This document shows positions 30,687 to 41,209 of a stretch of DNA of 64,000 bases, one piece after another. The notes under the pieces are model-generated. The model saw only the letters and a program-made list of their open reading frames with translations. It searched no databases and had not been told where the DNA came from. Numbering within the stretch: the first letter of the stretch is position 1; every line of letters starts with the position of its first letter. The translations under genes and the position numbers were made by a program. This DNA comes from Fragum whitleyi (Eukaryota; Mollusca; Bivalvia; Cardiida; Cardiidae): positions 61,936,610 through 62,000,609 of the forward strand of contig OX411547.1 of the NCBI GenBank assembly GCA_948146395.1, given 5' to 3'.

Positions 30687-32579
30687 CTAATGCGAACATA
30701 AACGTCTACATTCAGAGGTAAAATGATTGTTCATACCACAGTTCATACACCGGCGGTGTGAAATGCCGTTGTTATTAAATCTGTTTGAGACCATTTTGCT
30801 TTGATACTTTTTTCTACAGTCCTCAACTTTATGACCCTCTTGACCACAAAAATAACAGCACACAGGAGAAACTCGTCTTTTTTCCGAAGTTTGCTTAAGA
30901 ATCGGAACGTACTCATTATATGCCCTTAGTAGAACAGACGTCCCCTTATCAGACAAATGAATCTGATCCTTCCAGTATGAAGGCGTATAAAGCCGGAGTC
31001 GTTGACTGGTTGGAATACAGGTCACATTATTATCATGACACAAAAAATTTAGATAATTATTCATTTCTGATACATCAACGTCTATTCTTGGGGTAATTTC
31101 CGATATGTAGATTTTGGTGCCCGGAGATTCAGATTTGATGTAGTTTAAAGTATTTAGGAAGTCTGATTCAACAGTTTCTTCATCTGTCCCCGACGCTAGA
31201 TCGTTTCCACCTGCCTGAAGTATAATATCACTGTAGGACTCAAGGTTCGTCATCTGTAACTTTCTTTTTATTGTATTTATTCCCGCACCTCGATTGGTAG
31301 AGACATCCACTTTACGCGATAGTCCCCTTTTATTTATCCGCTGTAGAATGGAACTCCCTATCAATAGAACCTTGTCTTCGGTAGGTTTTCGTCGATCGTT
31401 TTCCTGTGGTGGGCTAGATTTAGATTTGTCAGCAGACGCTCCATTTACTGATACAGGTCTGCTCTCTTTTTCAGCGCTTTGAAAGTTCAATGTTTTTTCA
31501 CTATCCCTTTTACGCTGTGTTACTGACATACGGTCTGTAATAGACTGGAGTCTCGATTGTACTGTTGATGACACGGTAGTCAGTTCATTCTTTATAGAGA
31601 CAGTTGATTCAGTAACATTCTCGACTTTGGATGAGACAGTTGATTCAGTAACATTCTCGACTTTGGATTCAATGGATTGTGTACGAACTTTACAAACATT
31701 CTTAATTCCAGCTATTTCGTCTCTTATCAATGTAAATGCTTCGTTCGTCGAATGCACGTGATTAAGTAGAATGTCTTTCACCTCATGTATTTCCTTGAAT
31801 ATGGCATCCATACTAACTTTTGATTTTGATACGACATCGTATACTTCCGGTAAAACTGGTTTGTTAGAGTTACCGACATGCTGGATCTTTGATTCCGACA
31901 TTGATGAATTCGGTATAGAATTTGATTCTGCAATACTCGGATTTATTACGCTTTCACTGACTGTCTGGTCATGTTCGGGTACTTCAGTTACACTCGGAAG
32001 ACACAACCTGTCATGATTTACTGAGGTACTTTCTGTCGTACACTTGTCCTTATCGGTGTCGATATTGCGGCATTGAATCAGAAGGGCTTTAATTTTTCTG
32101 TTCACTTCTTCAACTGAAGTATTTGCAGCAGCCAGTTTGTCTTTCATGGATTCGAATACCTGCTCAATGTGGTTTTGTACAAATAATGATGACTGTTTGC
32201 CATTAACCAGACTTGAGTTACGGGTATGATACAAGTTCAGTGTATATAAATGGCCGTCATTGTTATATAACTTGAAAATATTTTCGGTTATACTCCCCTT
32301 TCTGTCAGTGACCGGTATTTTGATACATTTAAATGGTATATCAAGTGATGAGTAAAACCTTTCTAGTTCACTTCTGAAGATCTCATAAAACCCCGTGTTG
32401 AATTCTAACTTAACTCCTCCACCAGTTTTTTCAATTTTAATTTCAATCCTGTCTGTATTTCTAAGTTTCTTCATCAGAGACTTTTGTTTATTCACTTCAT
32501 AAGGTCTTTTTGTAGCTGTATTCTCGGCGTTTTTAAATCGATCTTCGATTTGTAACTGTCGTTTTAGCTTCTTATTCAT
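30687..32579 (-). CDS. LINE ORF1 protein, SGNH esterase plus two CCHC knuckles
   Basis: A 630-residue intact frame starting at an ATG in good context (CAAAAATGA). The N-terminal ~170 residues are basic then mixed; residues ~180-400 are Ser/Thr-rich linker, including a duplicated 12-residue block (KVENVTESTVS at about 306-328). Residues ~402-560 form an SGNH/GDSL hydrolase: LIGSSIL around Ser409/410, the Gly of RGAGIN, GGND with Asn459, and DQIH with Asp538 and His541; all four catalytic blocks are present. Residues 575-588 and 611-624 are CX2CX4HX4C zinc knuckles. In CR1/L2 LINEs such ORF1 proteins bind element RNA; the esterase's role is not settled. The stop is TAG, and the following ORF2 is in the same frame. 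Confidence 0.92.
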   Translation of the reverse strand: MNKKLKRQLQIEDRFKNAENTATKRPYEVNKQKSLMKKLRNTDRIEIKIEKTGGGVKLEFNTGFYEIFRSELERFYSSLDIPFKCIKIPVTDRKGSITENIFKLYNNDGHLYTLNLYHTRNSSLVNGKQSSLFVQNHIEQVFESMKDKLAAANTSVEEVNRKIKALLIQCRNIDTDKDKCTTESTSVNHDRLCLPSVTEVPEHDQTVSESVINPSIAESNSIPNSSMSESKIQHVGNSNKPVLPEVYDVVSKSKVSMDAIFKEIHEVKDILLNHVHSTNEAFTLIRDEIAGIKNVCKVRTQSIESKVENVTESTVSSKVENVTESTVSIKNELTTVSSTVQSRLQSITDRMSVTQRKRDSEKTLNFQSAEKESRPVSVNGASADKSKSSPPQENDRRKPTEDKVLLIGSSILQRINKRGLSRKVDVSTNRGAGINTIKRKLQMTNLESYSDIILQAGGNDLASGTDEETVESDFLNTLNYIKSESPGTKIYISEITPRIDVDVSEMNNYLNFLCHDNNVTCIPTSQRLRLYTPSYWKDQIHLSDKGTSVLLRAYNEYVPILKQTSEKRRVSPVCCYFCGQEGHKVEDCRKKYQSKMVSNRFNNNGISHRRCMNCGMNNHFTSECRRLCSH

Positions 32580-32941
32580 TTTTGCTGAACTTTAGTTTCT
32601 CCTATATAAATATTTGAACTTAATTAGAACACTTTCAACCTTGAATTATTTTTTTCAGTTCAATCCGTTTTAATGGCGACGTTAACGGTAAAACATACGT
32701 TGCCTATCGTGACGTCACTGACGCGCCATTTTATATAACAAATAATCACAATGTAAAAGAAAAGTGGCAGGTTGAAAGAAGAAATACTGTACGGAATAAT
32801 GGAAAAAAGAATGGAACGAGAGAAAGAATAAGAAAGAAAGAGACGAACAGACAAACAGACATATGTACACCCACATTTGCACACTAAAATGAAACGATAA
32901 GTGATCATGTAGGAATTGACATTTTATCAAATTTATTATAT

Positions 32942-33110
32942 GAAGTGGAGCCCCTATCGACAGTTCCGCAACGTTACGGGAATAATGAACTTTAACTGTG
33001 TTATCCATGTTTCCTAATGATTTTTATTTGGAAACCTCGTTCAACATTGTGAAACACCTTGAGTTCCGAAATGTTGAGGAACTAAATTTGTTACGGTCAC
33101 ACTACGTTAA
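32942..33110. mobile_element. TTAA-flanked GGTAGTGGACC palindrome, diverged copy
   Basis: AGTTCCGCAACGTTACGGGA on the left and GAGTTCCGAAATGTTGAGGA on the right flank a hairpin centre, TTTCCTAATGATTTTTATTT with GGAAACCTCG. The outer arms are worn. It sits just upstream of the LINE 5' end. Confidence 0.75.
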
Positions 33111-33209
33111 AATATATCGCATTCTTGTAAAGATTGTAAGTCTAGTATTACATTAATCTCGTATATATATTTCTTAATACAAAAGTAATAACCTGTTTTG
33201 TTTGACTGT

Positions 33210-33275
33210 TAAGCTAAAGGACCCGTAATAGTTCTGCAACATTTCGGTACTCATGATCTTTTTTTTATTTTGGAC
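33210..33275 (+). mobile_element. Left arm of a GGTAGTGGACC palindrome
   Basis: TAAGCTAAAGGACCCGTAAT, then AGTTCTGCAACATTTCGGTA and CTCATGATC, match the family's first ~60 bases. The rest is absent. Only 100 bases separate it from the copy at 32942. Confidence 0.6.
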
Positions 33276-34572
33276 GAGGTAAAAATACTATCTTGTCTAG
33301 AACAAAATCGAGTTAGAGATAAATTTTTCCACATTTACTTAAGTTTTGTAAGTTAACGTCTATTTTTGAACAGACAGAAGATACAAATACCTCAATAACG
33401 TTGGCAAATTGACGTCCTAAATACGTCACTCAGAGATAGATGTTACACAGGTGTAAGACAAAGATATCTTTGATAGATTTTGTTAAATAAAAAAGGATAG
33501 ATATATTAGAAAAGTTGATCTTAAAAGTTTTTTTGAAAAGAAAAGTAATATACAAATGGTAAGGTGGCAATGGACAGCGGCCTCCAAGACTTTATTAACC
33601 GGAAATGGAGTGTCGTTTAATTAATGTGCGTTGTTTAAAAAGACTTCATAAGATTCTGCTCATGGAAATAACGTAGAATAACGATGGTAAAATTTCATAA
33701 CTTAGCTTCTTTTCAACATTTGATATCAATTAAATGACTGGATAATTCAATTTAACAATAAAAATCCTTTAAAGGTGTAAATTAGGAAAGCTCACTATAA
33801 AATAACGAAACACTTACTTTTTTGCATGGAAATGTATGATGAATTTTTTACCAAATAAAGGAAAAATATGGGTTTTAAACTTAACGGAAAATAAGAAAAA
33901 TTCATTGGGTAATTTCTTCAAAATTTAGTTTTTTTTTGTAGCATATTTCCCTCTTAAAATAACAAAAATTAGTGCACTTTAACTTTTGAATGCACATTAT
34001 GCAAATGCAATTGATCAAAGAGAAATTTCCTTGTCCACAGCCATTGTGTACATGTTTTAGGTCTACCAACATGTATGAGTTTTATAGCTATCAGAATAAA
34101 AACGAGCAAGGAAAGGTACCTTCAAATTTTGATAAAATGATTATATAATGTTAATCTGCAACATATGTGAACATGAAAAAAATCACTGGAGGAAAAAAAT
34201 GACACCGTGTGTCCATTGCTACCTTAATTACAAAATCGCAAAAACAACTGAAGTACAATACTATATGATTGTGATTGAGATTTTTTCTGATGTAATCAAA
34301 CAGAAACCTCAGGAATTAAACACTTCTTTGACTTCCTTAATGGCTAAGATACCAAACTTTCATTTTCAATTAAAGTAAATCTCAGGAGAATGAGCTCAGG
34401 ATAAAAGCAGTAACTCCAAGTTTCAAATTTAGAATTTAATTACGGTCATTCTCATTGATCTTTTGTTTTTATTTCGCGCTTGATTTCAAATATCAAAGTG
34501 ATTCTTATTTGACATGAACTACGATGAAAGACTCTGAGTAAGAAAATCATGCATTAGGCGAATATCATATTA
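33276..34572. other. No recognised gene
   Basis: A+T-rich. The 76-codon open frame at 34148-34378 has two Cys pairs (CNICEHE, CVHCY) that superficially recall a zinc ribbon. It has no further support and I do not call it. Confidence 0.4.
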
Positions 34573-34640
34573 ATGTATCCATGACCGAGTGGTTTGGATC
34601 GGAAGGTCCCGGGTTCGATTCTCATCCGGACTACGTGATA
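34573..34640 (+). pseudogene. tRNA-like sequence with deleted middle
   Basis: CATGACCGAGTGG fits an A box and CCGGGTTCGATTCTC a B box, but only about 25 bases separate them. The anticodon arm must be largely lost. Probably a decayed tRNA-derived SINE head; it is followed by about 130 bases of unassigned, less A+T-rich sequence. Confidence 0.45.
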
Positions 34641-35344
34641 TGGCAGCCGAAGGCACCGAGTGTAAACAGCCGATGTGCAATTCAAAGACCGGGGGTTAAA
34701 GTGTTAAGTCTTGTTGTGAAAATGTATGAGATAAAGCTAGTCTATAAAGTGGGGTTCTCGCGACATGTTTAAGCATATATGAAAAAGCAGACATGATTTG
34801 AAACATATTTGTTTTATGCGTTTAGACGGTTACACGTCTCCTTTGGATGATCCAGGTCAGTTATTCCTGAGGTGAATTATTGCATTGCATTACTTAAATG
34901 CATAGATTGATAATTTAATTCTTATGCATTCGCTTTGCCCTTTTAAATAAACAAGAAATAAATATATAGAATGAAAAGTACCATTCCTTATTTGCTAATT
35001 ATTAAAATACAAACAAACAACAACAAAAAGTCATATAATTCATATCTCAAAAAAATACATACATAAATAAAATAATAATAATAATAAATATAGTAATATT
35101 TAGATAAATGAGAAAGAAAAATAAATTAAAAAAATCATAATTAGATAAAAAAAAAAAATGATTAAAATGAAACTAATAAAATAAATTGGTTTACATAAAA
35201 TTTTGTTTGGGGCCAAGATTTTCTTTTTATAAAATTCAAATTTTCCTCACATAAATTTTCTCCTTATCCATAACTTAAATATTGCGCAAACGAATAAGGC
35301 TCATTCATAGTTTGTAAAGGAAGTATGTTGAACTATAAATTTCA
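34641..35344. other. No recognised gene; simple A+T sequence
   Basis: Includes low-complexity AATA/ATAA stretches at about 35040-35200. Nothing else assigned. Confidence 0.45.
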
Positions 35345-35615
35345 TTTTAATGGGGTTTTACGCCGCTTTCAACAATCGTAGATATATCGTGGTGACTGGA
35401 GCATCTTACAATATATTTATAGTATTTCTCATACCAGGACTACCAATACATCCATTCCTAGCCTCAAGCTGCTATCCCACATATGTCGACGATTATAAAC
35501 CCATTGATGGGAGACAAATAGGTCAGAAGGATGAGTGCCGCCGTCGGGGATCAAACCCGGGACCTCTAGTTTGATATTTCGACGGACTGCAAACTGCGCT
35601 ATGACGGCGACCCTT
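35345..35615 (-). mobile_element. tRNA-derived SINE, copy 3 (full length)
   Basis: This is the only copy in the window with its tRNA head (35537-35611). The body reads leftward through blocks shared with copies 1 and 2 (inverted here): GATGAGTGCCGCCGTCGGGG, AGCTGCTATCCCACATATG, ATTTCTCATACCAGGACTAC. It ends in GGGGTTTTACGCCGCTTTCA at the left. This end is reminiscent of SINEs I associate with molluscs. The overlapping open frames of 60-74 codons are readings of the SINE. Confidence 0.85.
35537..35611 (-). pseudogene. tRNA-related head of SINE copy 3
   Basis: Seventy-five bases with a 7-bp acceptor match (GTCGCCG with CGGCGGC), A box ATAGCGCAGTTTG, T arm CCGGG/TTTGATC/CCCGA and variable loop AGGTC. 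The anticodon stem does not pair, so the identity of the source tRNA cannot be read. Function: internal pol III promoter for the SINE. Confidence 0.7.
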
Positions 35616-35751
35616 TTCTCTGTAGATAACATCATGTGAAAGGAAACAAACTTGTTTGCCTACAGATATTCTATTCTTTTGACTCCATGAACACAGATTC
35701 TTCATTAACCCCTAAATTTAATTGGAAAAGTCTAGCAGTATGCTATCTGAT

Positions 35752-36184
35752 AAAATTAAAAGCATCGCGAAATTGACAATATGAATGATTTAGGAACATT
35801 TTGGAATTAATTTGATTGAGTGTGTGGAGCGAGTTTTGAGTGAGAATAAGGGAGGTAACCCAGTATCGATAATTTTATTCAGGATGAACAAAATTAGCAA
35901 TATTTATTACCTACCTTTAATAAAATATGCATACAGGTTCTATGAATAGATTTCTATGCTTTCACGATCCCCGGATACGCTTAACAAAATTCAATTACGT
36001 TACTGAAATAGTGGATTTTTTCTTCTATTTTTTATCAAAAATGTAGTTGTTAATTCTACCATTTTAAGTAAATTTTGGAGCGTGTCTGAGAGGGCTGAAT
36101 GAGTGTTTGGAATGAATGTCTGGAGCGCTGAGTGGGTGATTTTGAATAGTTTTGATCGTAATAATTTCACGAAATTGTTAACTG
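35752..36184 (-). mobile_element. CAGTTAACA MITE, copy at 35.8 kb
   Basis: GCATCGCGAAATTGACAATA near the left, central palindrome GGAGGTAACCCAGTATCGAT facing TTATTACCTACC, and a right end of ACGAAATTGTTAACTG followed by TA. The left terminal bases are eroded. Confidence 0.8.
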
Positions 36185-36762
36185 TAATGTCATTTAGCTT
36201 TAAAATGTATTTTGATATGAGGCAGATATGATGTCTTTTTTTGACTAGTGTCGTTTCCTTTCGCACTTCCTTGGTGGTCAATCGTACACGAAGCACGTTA
36301 GATCGCAATTTTTGAGAAAAAAAAACAGAACAAGAACTTTAATTGATAATCAGACGTTAAGGGTTTTTAATATAAGATGTAGTGTTTGGTAAAAAAAAAC
36401 TATGAGTGTCGTAGTTATGTAATAACTTAGACCATAGAAAAGAAATAGAAGAAGGCCTTGATACATTTAACTAATTAGAAGCTGTAAACCCAATATCAAA
36501 ATGTCACTTATCTTGACATAATTACATCTTGTCACAATCTTAATTACCACAAAATAGCACCGAGGGAAAATTCCGCCCTATAAATCTTCAGCTATTTTCC
36601 TGGTACAGTTTTTGAGAATTCAAAAGTTCAAGTATATCTCAAGGGAATAGTGCAAAAGCATTGTAAGTGCCTAAAAATATATAGACACTTAAAATAATGT
36701 TGCGATAACCAATCAATCTGTATTTTGCAGTTTCAAACTGATTTTTTTTTAACTTTTAATAT

Positions 36763-37504
36763 AGGGATGAGTGTCTTTTTCACTGTGTTTATTGGGGTAT
36801 AAAGTGCAATTGCCTTAGCACATGGCAAATAACGCCCGTAGGGCGTTATGTTTAAGCTATGTGCTAAGGCAATTGCACTTTATACCCCAATAAACGCCGT
36901 GAAAAAGACACTCGTCCCTTGTAATTGCAATCCTCTAGATCGAAGAAACTATTAAAATACTCGGACAAATATTAAAGCTTCAAGTCTACTTTTTGCGCGT
37001 ATAATTTACACGATCTATTTTTAGATCGTGTATTTTTTTTATGTCGCTATCGAAGTGAAACATCATAAAGTAAAACAAATGATACACAATTAAACGACAA
37101 CTTTAAAATTCGTAGAGGTACTTATGACAAAAACTTGTTTCTGCCAAGTTAATCTGTATTTTTAAACGAAAACAACGTGGTCGGTCTTAGTTGAGAGGGT
37201 TGCTTGATGGTCTTCGTCGACTCGCTATTTTCTTCGTTTACGTGGGGCAGAATCAGAACTGCATGCTCGTAATCGTAATTTCTTTGGAAAATATCTTGAT
37301 TTATAATAGATTAAATAACAATGTTGCGTTGATGTTCGGGAACTATGTTAATTCGAGTTCCTACAACACAGGACTTGCAGATCGAAGATCGGGGGTTTCC
37401 AGAAAGACCTATTGCATTTTATACGGAAATAAAGTACAATGGGTTTCCCCACGTGATGCGATTTAAACCAATCAGAATTCTTTATTTTATTGGATTGCAA
37501 TTAT
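36763..37504 (+). mobile_element. ~750-bp repeat with palindromic head, copy 3
   Basis: The head (36763-36919) is a nearly perfect 157-bp palindrome: AGGGATGAGTGTCTTTTTCA at one end, its inverse at the other, and GCCTTAGCACATGG inside, with AACGCCCGTAGGGCGTT at the centre. The tail runs from TAATTGCAATCC to its inverse, GGATTGCAATTA, at about 37504. Closely similar to the copy at 61446-62188. A short poly-G site, GATCGGGGGTTTCC, marks where copies 1 and 2 have long C/G tracts. The 78- and 91-codon open frames in the tail recur in the other copy because the DNA is repeated; they have no recognised domain. Confidence 0.85.
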
Positions 37505-38029
37505 TTACTTGTAAAAGTGATTTAAATTACGCCTTAATTTTACAAGTCGTGCATCTTTGCTTCTCTTTGCAAATCATGTAAGTTATTATATCTCGTTTAA
37601 AGACTAATATAGGAACGTTTTTAACACTGCCTTTTACCTCGATTAGAAGAGCACGTCGATATTTCAGGTTCAAACACGAGCATTATATACGTTGTCTTAC
37701 CATTTTCACAACAACCGATTTGTACACGCTGAAAGAAATTCAGTGGGGGGAAAATGAAAAATGAGAATTTTTTTTTTCAAGCATTTCACCTTTACTCATT
37801 TTTTTTACCAATAGTTAGCAGTATATTTTCAATTTTGACGCTAATTTTAGTCTAAATATGTTTGTTTTGTAGTATCTTGGTTAGACAACTGAAATTACAA
37901 TGAGAGACGCAATTCAAGCCGTCTTTCCTCGTGAACAGATCGGATATATCGAGTGTCGATAACTCATCGTTATAAGAATGAGATTTTACTTTAAAGCCTC
38001 GTCTGAAGGTTATAAGAAGCTATCAGAGC
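37505..38029. other. No recognised gene
   Basis: Nothing assigned. Confidence 0.4.
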
Positions 38030-38270
38030 CTGAGGTTATAAAATTTTCTCAGGTTCAGGCTCAATATTCTCAAATTTCAAATTAAAATAGATGCATGAAA
38101 ATAATAGATAATATTAATAAATTGTTATCATATAACAACTTATTAATATCATCTTTTATGTTTATACATTTAAATGAGTAATGAAACAGAATTACGACTT
38201 TAACCTGAAACTGAAATTTGAGAAAATTGAGCCTGAGTCTGAGAAAAATTTTTATAACCTCGGGACCAGA
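38030..38270. mobile_element. GAGGTTATAAAA foldback, copy 1
   Basis: TGAGGTTATAAAATTTTCTC, then AGGTTCAGGCTCAA and CTCAAATTTCAAATT, is mirrored by AATTTGAGAAAATTGAGCCT and TTTTTATAACCTCGGGACCA. Arms of about 60 bases surround an A+T-rich middle (ATAATATTAATAAATTGTTA). A second copy is at 58878-59132. Confidence 0.8.
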
Positions 38271-38321
38271 AGTTGTGTCCCACTTCTTTGCATATTCCAC
38301 TGTATAACTGACCGTCTTCTA

Positions 38322-38653
38322 CAGTTAGTTACATCGTGAAAGTGACACACGCCTCAATCAAAACCATTCTAAAACGTTTACTCAGCATTCCATTTATTCA
38401 TTCCAAACACTCACTCAAACCAATCAAAAACGCTAAAAACTATTGAAAAATATAGAATCAACAACGTCATTCAAAATTAATTTGGATAGAGCAAAAACGC
38501 ATTTTCATTGACATAATCATCCTGAACAAAATTTGCGATATTGGATTACCTGCCAATAATTTCACTCAAAACTCGCACCACACACGCAATCAATTTCATT
38601 TCTAAATCATTCCAAAATCATTCACCTTGTCAGTTTCACGATGTTGTTAACTG
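38322..38653 (+). mobile_element. CAGTTAACA MITE with internal deletion
   Basis: Starts CAGTTAGTTACATCGTGAAA and ends CACGATGTTGTTAACTG, TA on both sides. The sequence jumps from GACATAATC directly to ATCCTGAACAAAATTTGCGA, removing about 100 bases and the left arm of the central palindrome. Confidence 0.85.
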
Positions 38654-39981
38654 TAAGGGCGTCCATCACGTGGCCTATGTAATCGACATGAGTTAGGGAT
38701 TTTGCGTAGATGGTTTGCATTTTGGGCATTATTATTTCATTTTCTGGATCTCGGGACAATTCAAACAAGATCAGGAGGAGGAAATAAGATTGAAATGTTG
38801 GAATGTTTGTTTTCGGGATGAAAATGAAACTTTGGGATAAAAATGAAAATAAAACTAAAACCCCACTTTTTAGCTTCACTGGCCAAAGGGGTACGTCGTG
38901 CGTACGTCCAAGTGTGCCATGGGAGCGACACAGGCCCTCTGGGTCATCTTGCTCTTCCTCTTTTTTAATATCAGTTGGATTAGAAATTTACTATAATTCT
39001 TCTACTAAGGAAATTCCTCGAATATCAACGCCAACAAAATATCTGAGTAGTTCTTGTAGTAACTATTGGTGTGTCAAAAAACGTAAATCATTCAATTCCT
39101 GACGACTTAAATATTTTTAAAGAACCAAATCTCATTTTGTGAGATTCAATTCAATTGGAATGTTTAAGAAATACGTCCTTTGTTGAACATGCAGGAAATA
39201 GCAAAAACGGAACATCAGAGGGGAAAAAGACATGTAATTACATTTTCATTCCAATATTGACAATACTCCCCGGGTCCAGATTATAAATAAAAATAAAAAA
39301 GGTCATAAGAGAATAGGTATTTATGTATTGATGAGATGGTTGTTTTTCCTCGTTGAAGAGCTACCATGCAATAGTGTGGAGAGCGTGTCATGACCCCAAT
39401 TTAGTTTCAGACATTTCTACGGGAAAATTGTTATCTGATGAGAGATGCAGAGTAATTAACGAGTTTAAGTGTTTCCAACGGATTGTGGTGACGTAAATAT
39501 GAAACCTCCTGTGAAATCGATCGACGATTCATAGATCCTGGAGTCAAAGACTGTATTTGTCGATACTGCATTGTCAAAAATACTATTGTCGGTTGACCGA
39601 AGATCGGAAAGGTATAGCAATTACCGTGTTTCCCGTACGTACATCCGCATGAACATTAGTACGACCGCCCGTCCGCATGTACTTGTTTCCGCGGAGGAGT
39701 CCACGGATGTCATATGATTTTTTTGAAACTTGGAAAGAATGATTATACTAATATGAACAAGAGTCCATTTCAAAATGGGTCAGGACCGTCAAGTATTACA
39801 TGAAAAGGTGCTCTCTAAATATCCTTGTTAACGAAATAGATTTCTAAATTTTGATCGGACTTGCTAAAAAATTTATTAGAGTGCGTCCTATGAAAATTGA
39901 ATGAAAATATCCTGTCTCTTGACATCTGACTATATTCGAAAGAATGACCTCTTTTTAGTACTTTAAAATAGCACATGGTTA
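38654..39981. other. No recognised gene
   Basis: Contains a fragment at 38864-38930 (TTTTTAGCTTCACTGGCCAA, then GTACGTCGTGCGTACG) that matches, inverted, the terminal piece of the array at about 60800-60890. The 99-codon open frame at 38803-39102 overlaps this fragment and has no recognised domain. Confidence 0.45.
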
Positions 39982-40300
39982 CAGTTAGAATAATCGTAAA
40001 AATGACATTCATCGCAATCAAAACTATATTAAGTAGCTTCATTAGGGCTCCATTAACTCATTCCAAACACTCAACCTACCACTCAAAAATCACTAAAAGC
40101 TCAAAAATCACTAAAAAGAAGATCACAATCTACATTCGAAATAAATCTTGCTAGAAAAATTCGCAATTTCACTGATATAATTGAAACTATAAGCGTCGGA
40201 TTTGTTCTTGAAAAAATAAGAAACTACTTTAGAACTTGTATGCATGTATTAATATTAAAAAGATGTAATAAATAACGATAATTTAATTCATCCTTAACTT
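39982..40300 (+). mobile_element. CAGTTAACA MITE 5' part
   Basis: CAGTTAGAATAATCGTAAAA begins the copy and the family order runs through ATAAGCGTCGGATTTGTTCT to a degraded central region. The 3' part is missing. The ~310-bp repeat at 40331 starts about 30 bases later. Confidence 0.7.
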
Positions 40301-40330
40301 TTTACAAACGATATCTTTATTTTATATATC

Positions 40331-40645
40331 TTATAACTATACAAATACCCGTGTGATAACAACCCATATGATATTTTTCATGATATTACATAGTTATTTT
40401 TAGAACAATGATATCATGCGGTTATTTTTACAAACTTGCATTTCGGCTAGAAACATCGACGAAAACAAGGCAAATAGAGGTTATAAGATAAATATAATAC
40501 ATACCAAGTGTAATGTATGAAAAAATATCTAACTCGGTTGTGAGAATTGATAATTGTCTCGGCATAGCCTCGCCAATTATCAATTCTCCCAACCTCGTTA
40601 GATATTTTTTCTCATACAAAACACTAAGTATGTATTATATATTCA
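40331..40645 (+). mobile_element. ~310-bp repeat with palindromic 3' half, copy 1
   Basis: The left half carries ACAAATACCCGTGTGATAAC, TATGATATTTTTCATGATAT and CTTGCATTTCGGCTAGAAAC. The right half is a ~150-bp palindrome, AATATCTAACTCGGTTGTGA facing CCCAACCTCGTTAGATATTT, with CGGCATAGCCTCG at its centre. Copies: 49212-49525 (same strand) and 52979-53281 (opposite). Confidence 0.85.
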
Positions 40646-40770
40646 CCATGTTTACACGAAGACGATCATTAAAATTTCGTTAACCTAAATTGTCGTATGC
40701 AACATTTCTGGAACGTGACCAGTCTAAAACTTGGTCGTCTAATATCAACTTAAACAAACAAGGCGCCATA

Positions 40771-41209
40771 CAGTTAACATCATCGTGAAATTGACAAGAT
40801 GATTGATTTGGGAATAATTTAGGAATGAAATTGAATGAGTGTGTGGAGCGAGTTTTGAGTGAATTTAATGGGAGGTAATCCTATATCGTAAATTTTGTTC
40901 AAGATGAATAAAATTTGCGATATTGATTACCTCCCTTTAATAAAAAAAATACATTCAAGTTTTATACATGGTCTCCCATATCTTCAAGAACCTATGAGAC
41001 GCTAATAATTTGAATTATGCTAGTGAAATCGCGATTTTTCCCAATTAAGATTTATTTTGAATGATGATGGTTATTCTATATCTTTAAATGTGTTTGAGCG
41101 TTTTTGAACGGGTTGAGCGAGTGTTTGGAATGAATGAATGGAGCGCAGAGTGAGCGATTTAGAATGTTTTTGATTGAGGTGAATGTCAATTTCACGATGT
41201 AACTAACTG
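40771..41209 (-). mobile_element. CAGTTAACA MITE, well-preserved copy
   Basis: A 439-bp copy, CAGTTAACATCATCGTGAAA to CACGATGTAACTAACTG, with TA immediately outside both ends. Central palindrome GGAGGTAATCCTATATCGTA facing TTGCGATATTGATTACCTCC. Suitable as a reference copy for the family. Confidence 0.9.

Larger units (their letters stand above)
27103..32650 (-). mobile_element. CR1/L2-like non-LTR retrotransposon (LINE), nearly full length
   Basis: On the minus strand the order is 5' UTR, ORF1 (32579-30687), ORF2 (30686-27494), a ~390-bp 3' UTR and an A-rich 3' end at about 27106-27117. An esterase-containing ORF1 combined with apurinic-type endonuclease and YADD reverse transcriptase is characteristic of the CR1/L2 group of LINEs. 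The exact 5' end is uncertain: the element could reach as far as the palindromic MITE beginning at 32942. ORF1 is intact and ORF2 is disabled, so this copy cannot move by itself, but it appears relatively young compared with other repeats here. Confidence 0.9.

Noticed and set aside
34148..34378. Possible small zinc-ribbon protein
   Set aside because: Two Cys pairs (CNICEHE, CVHCY) but wrong context and length, and composition typical of random A+T DNA.
37191..37581. Two ORFs conserved with 62058-62255
   Set aside because: The similarity is of repeated DNA (750-bp element), with no domain and no codon-type conservation that I can see.
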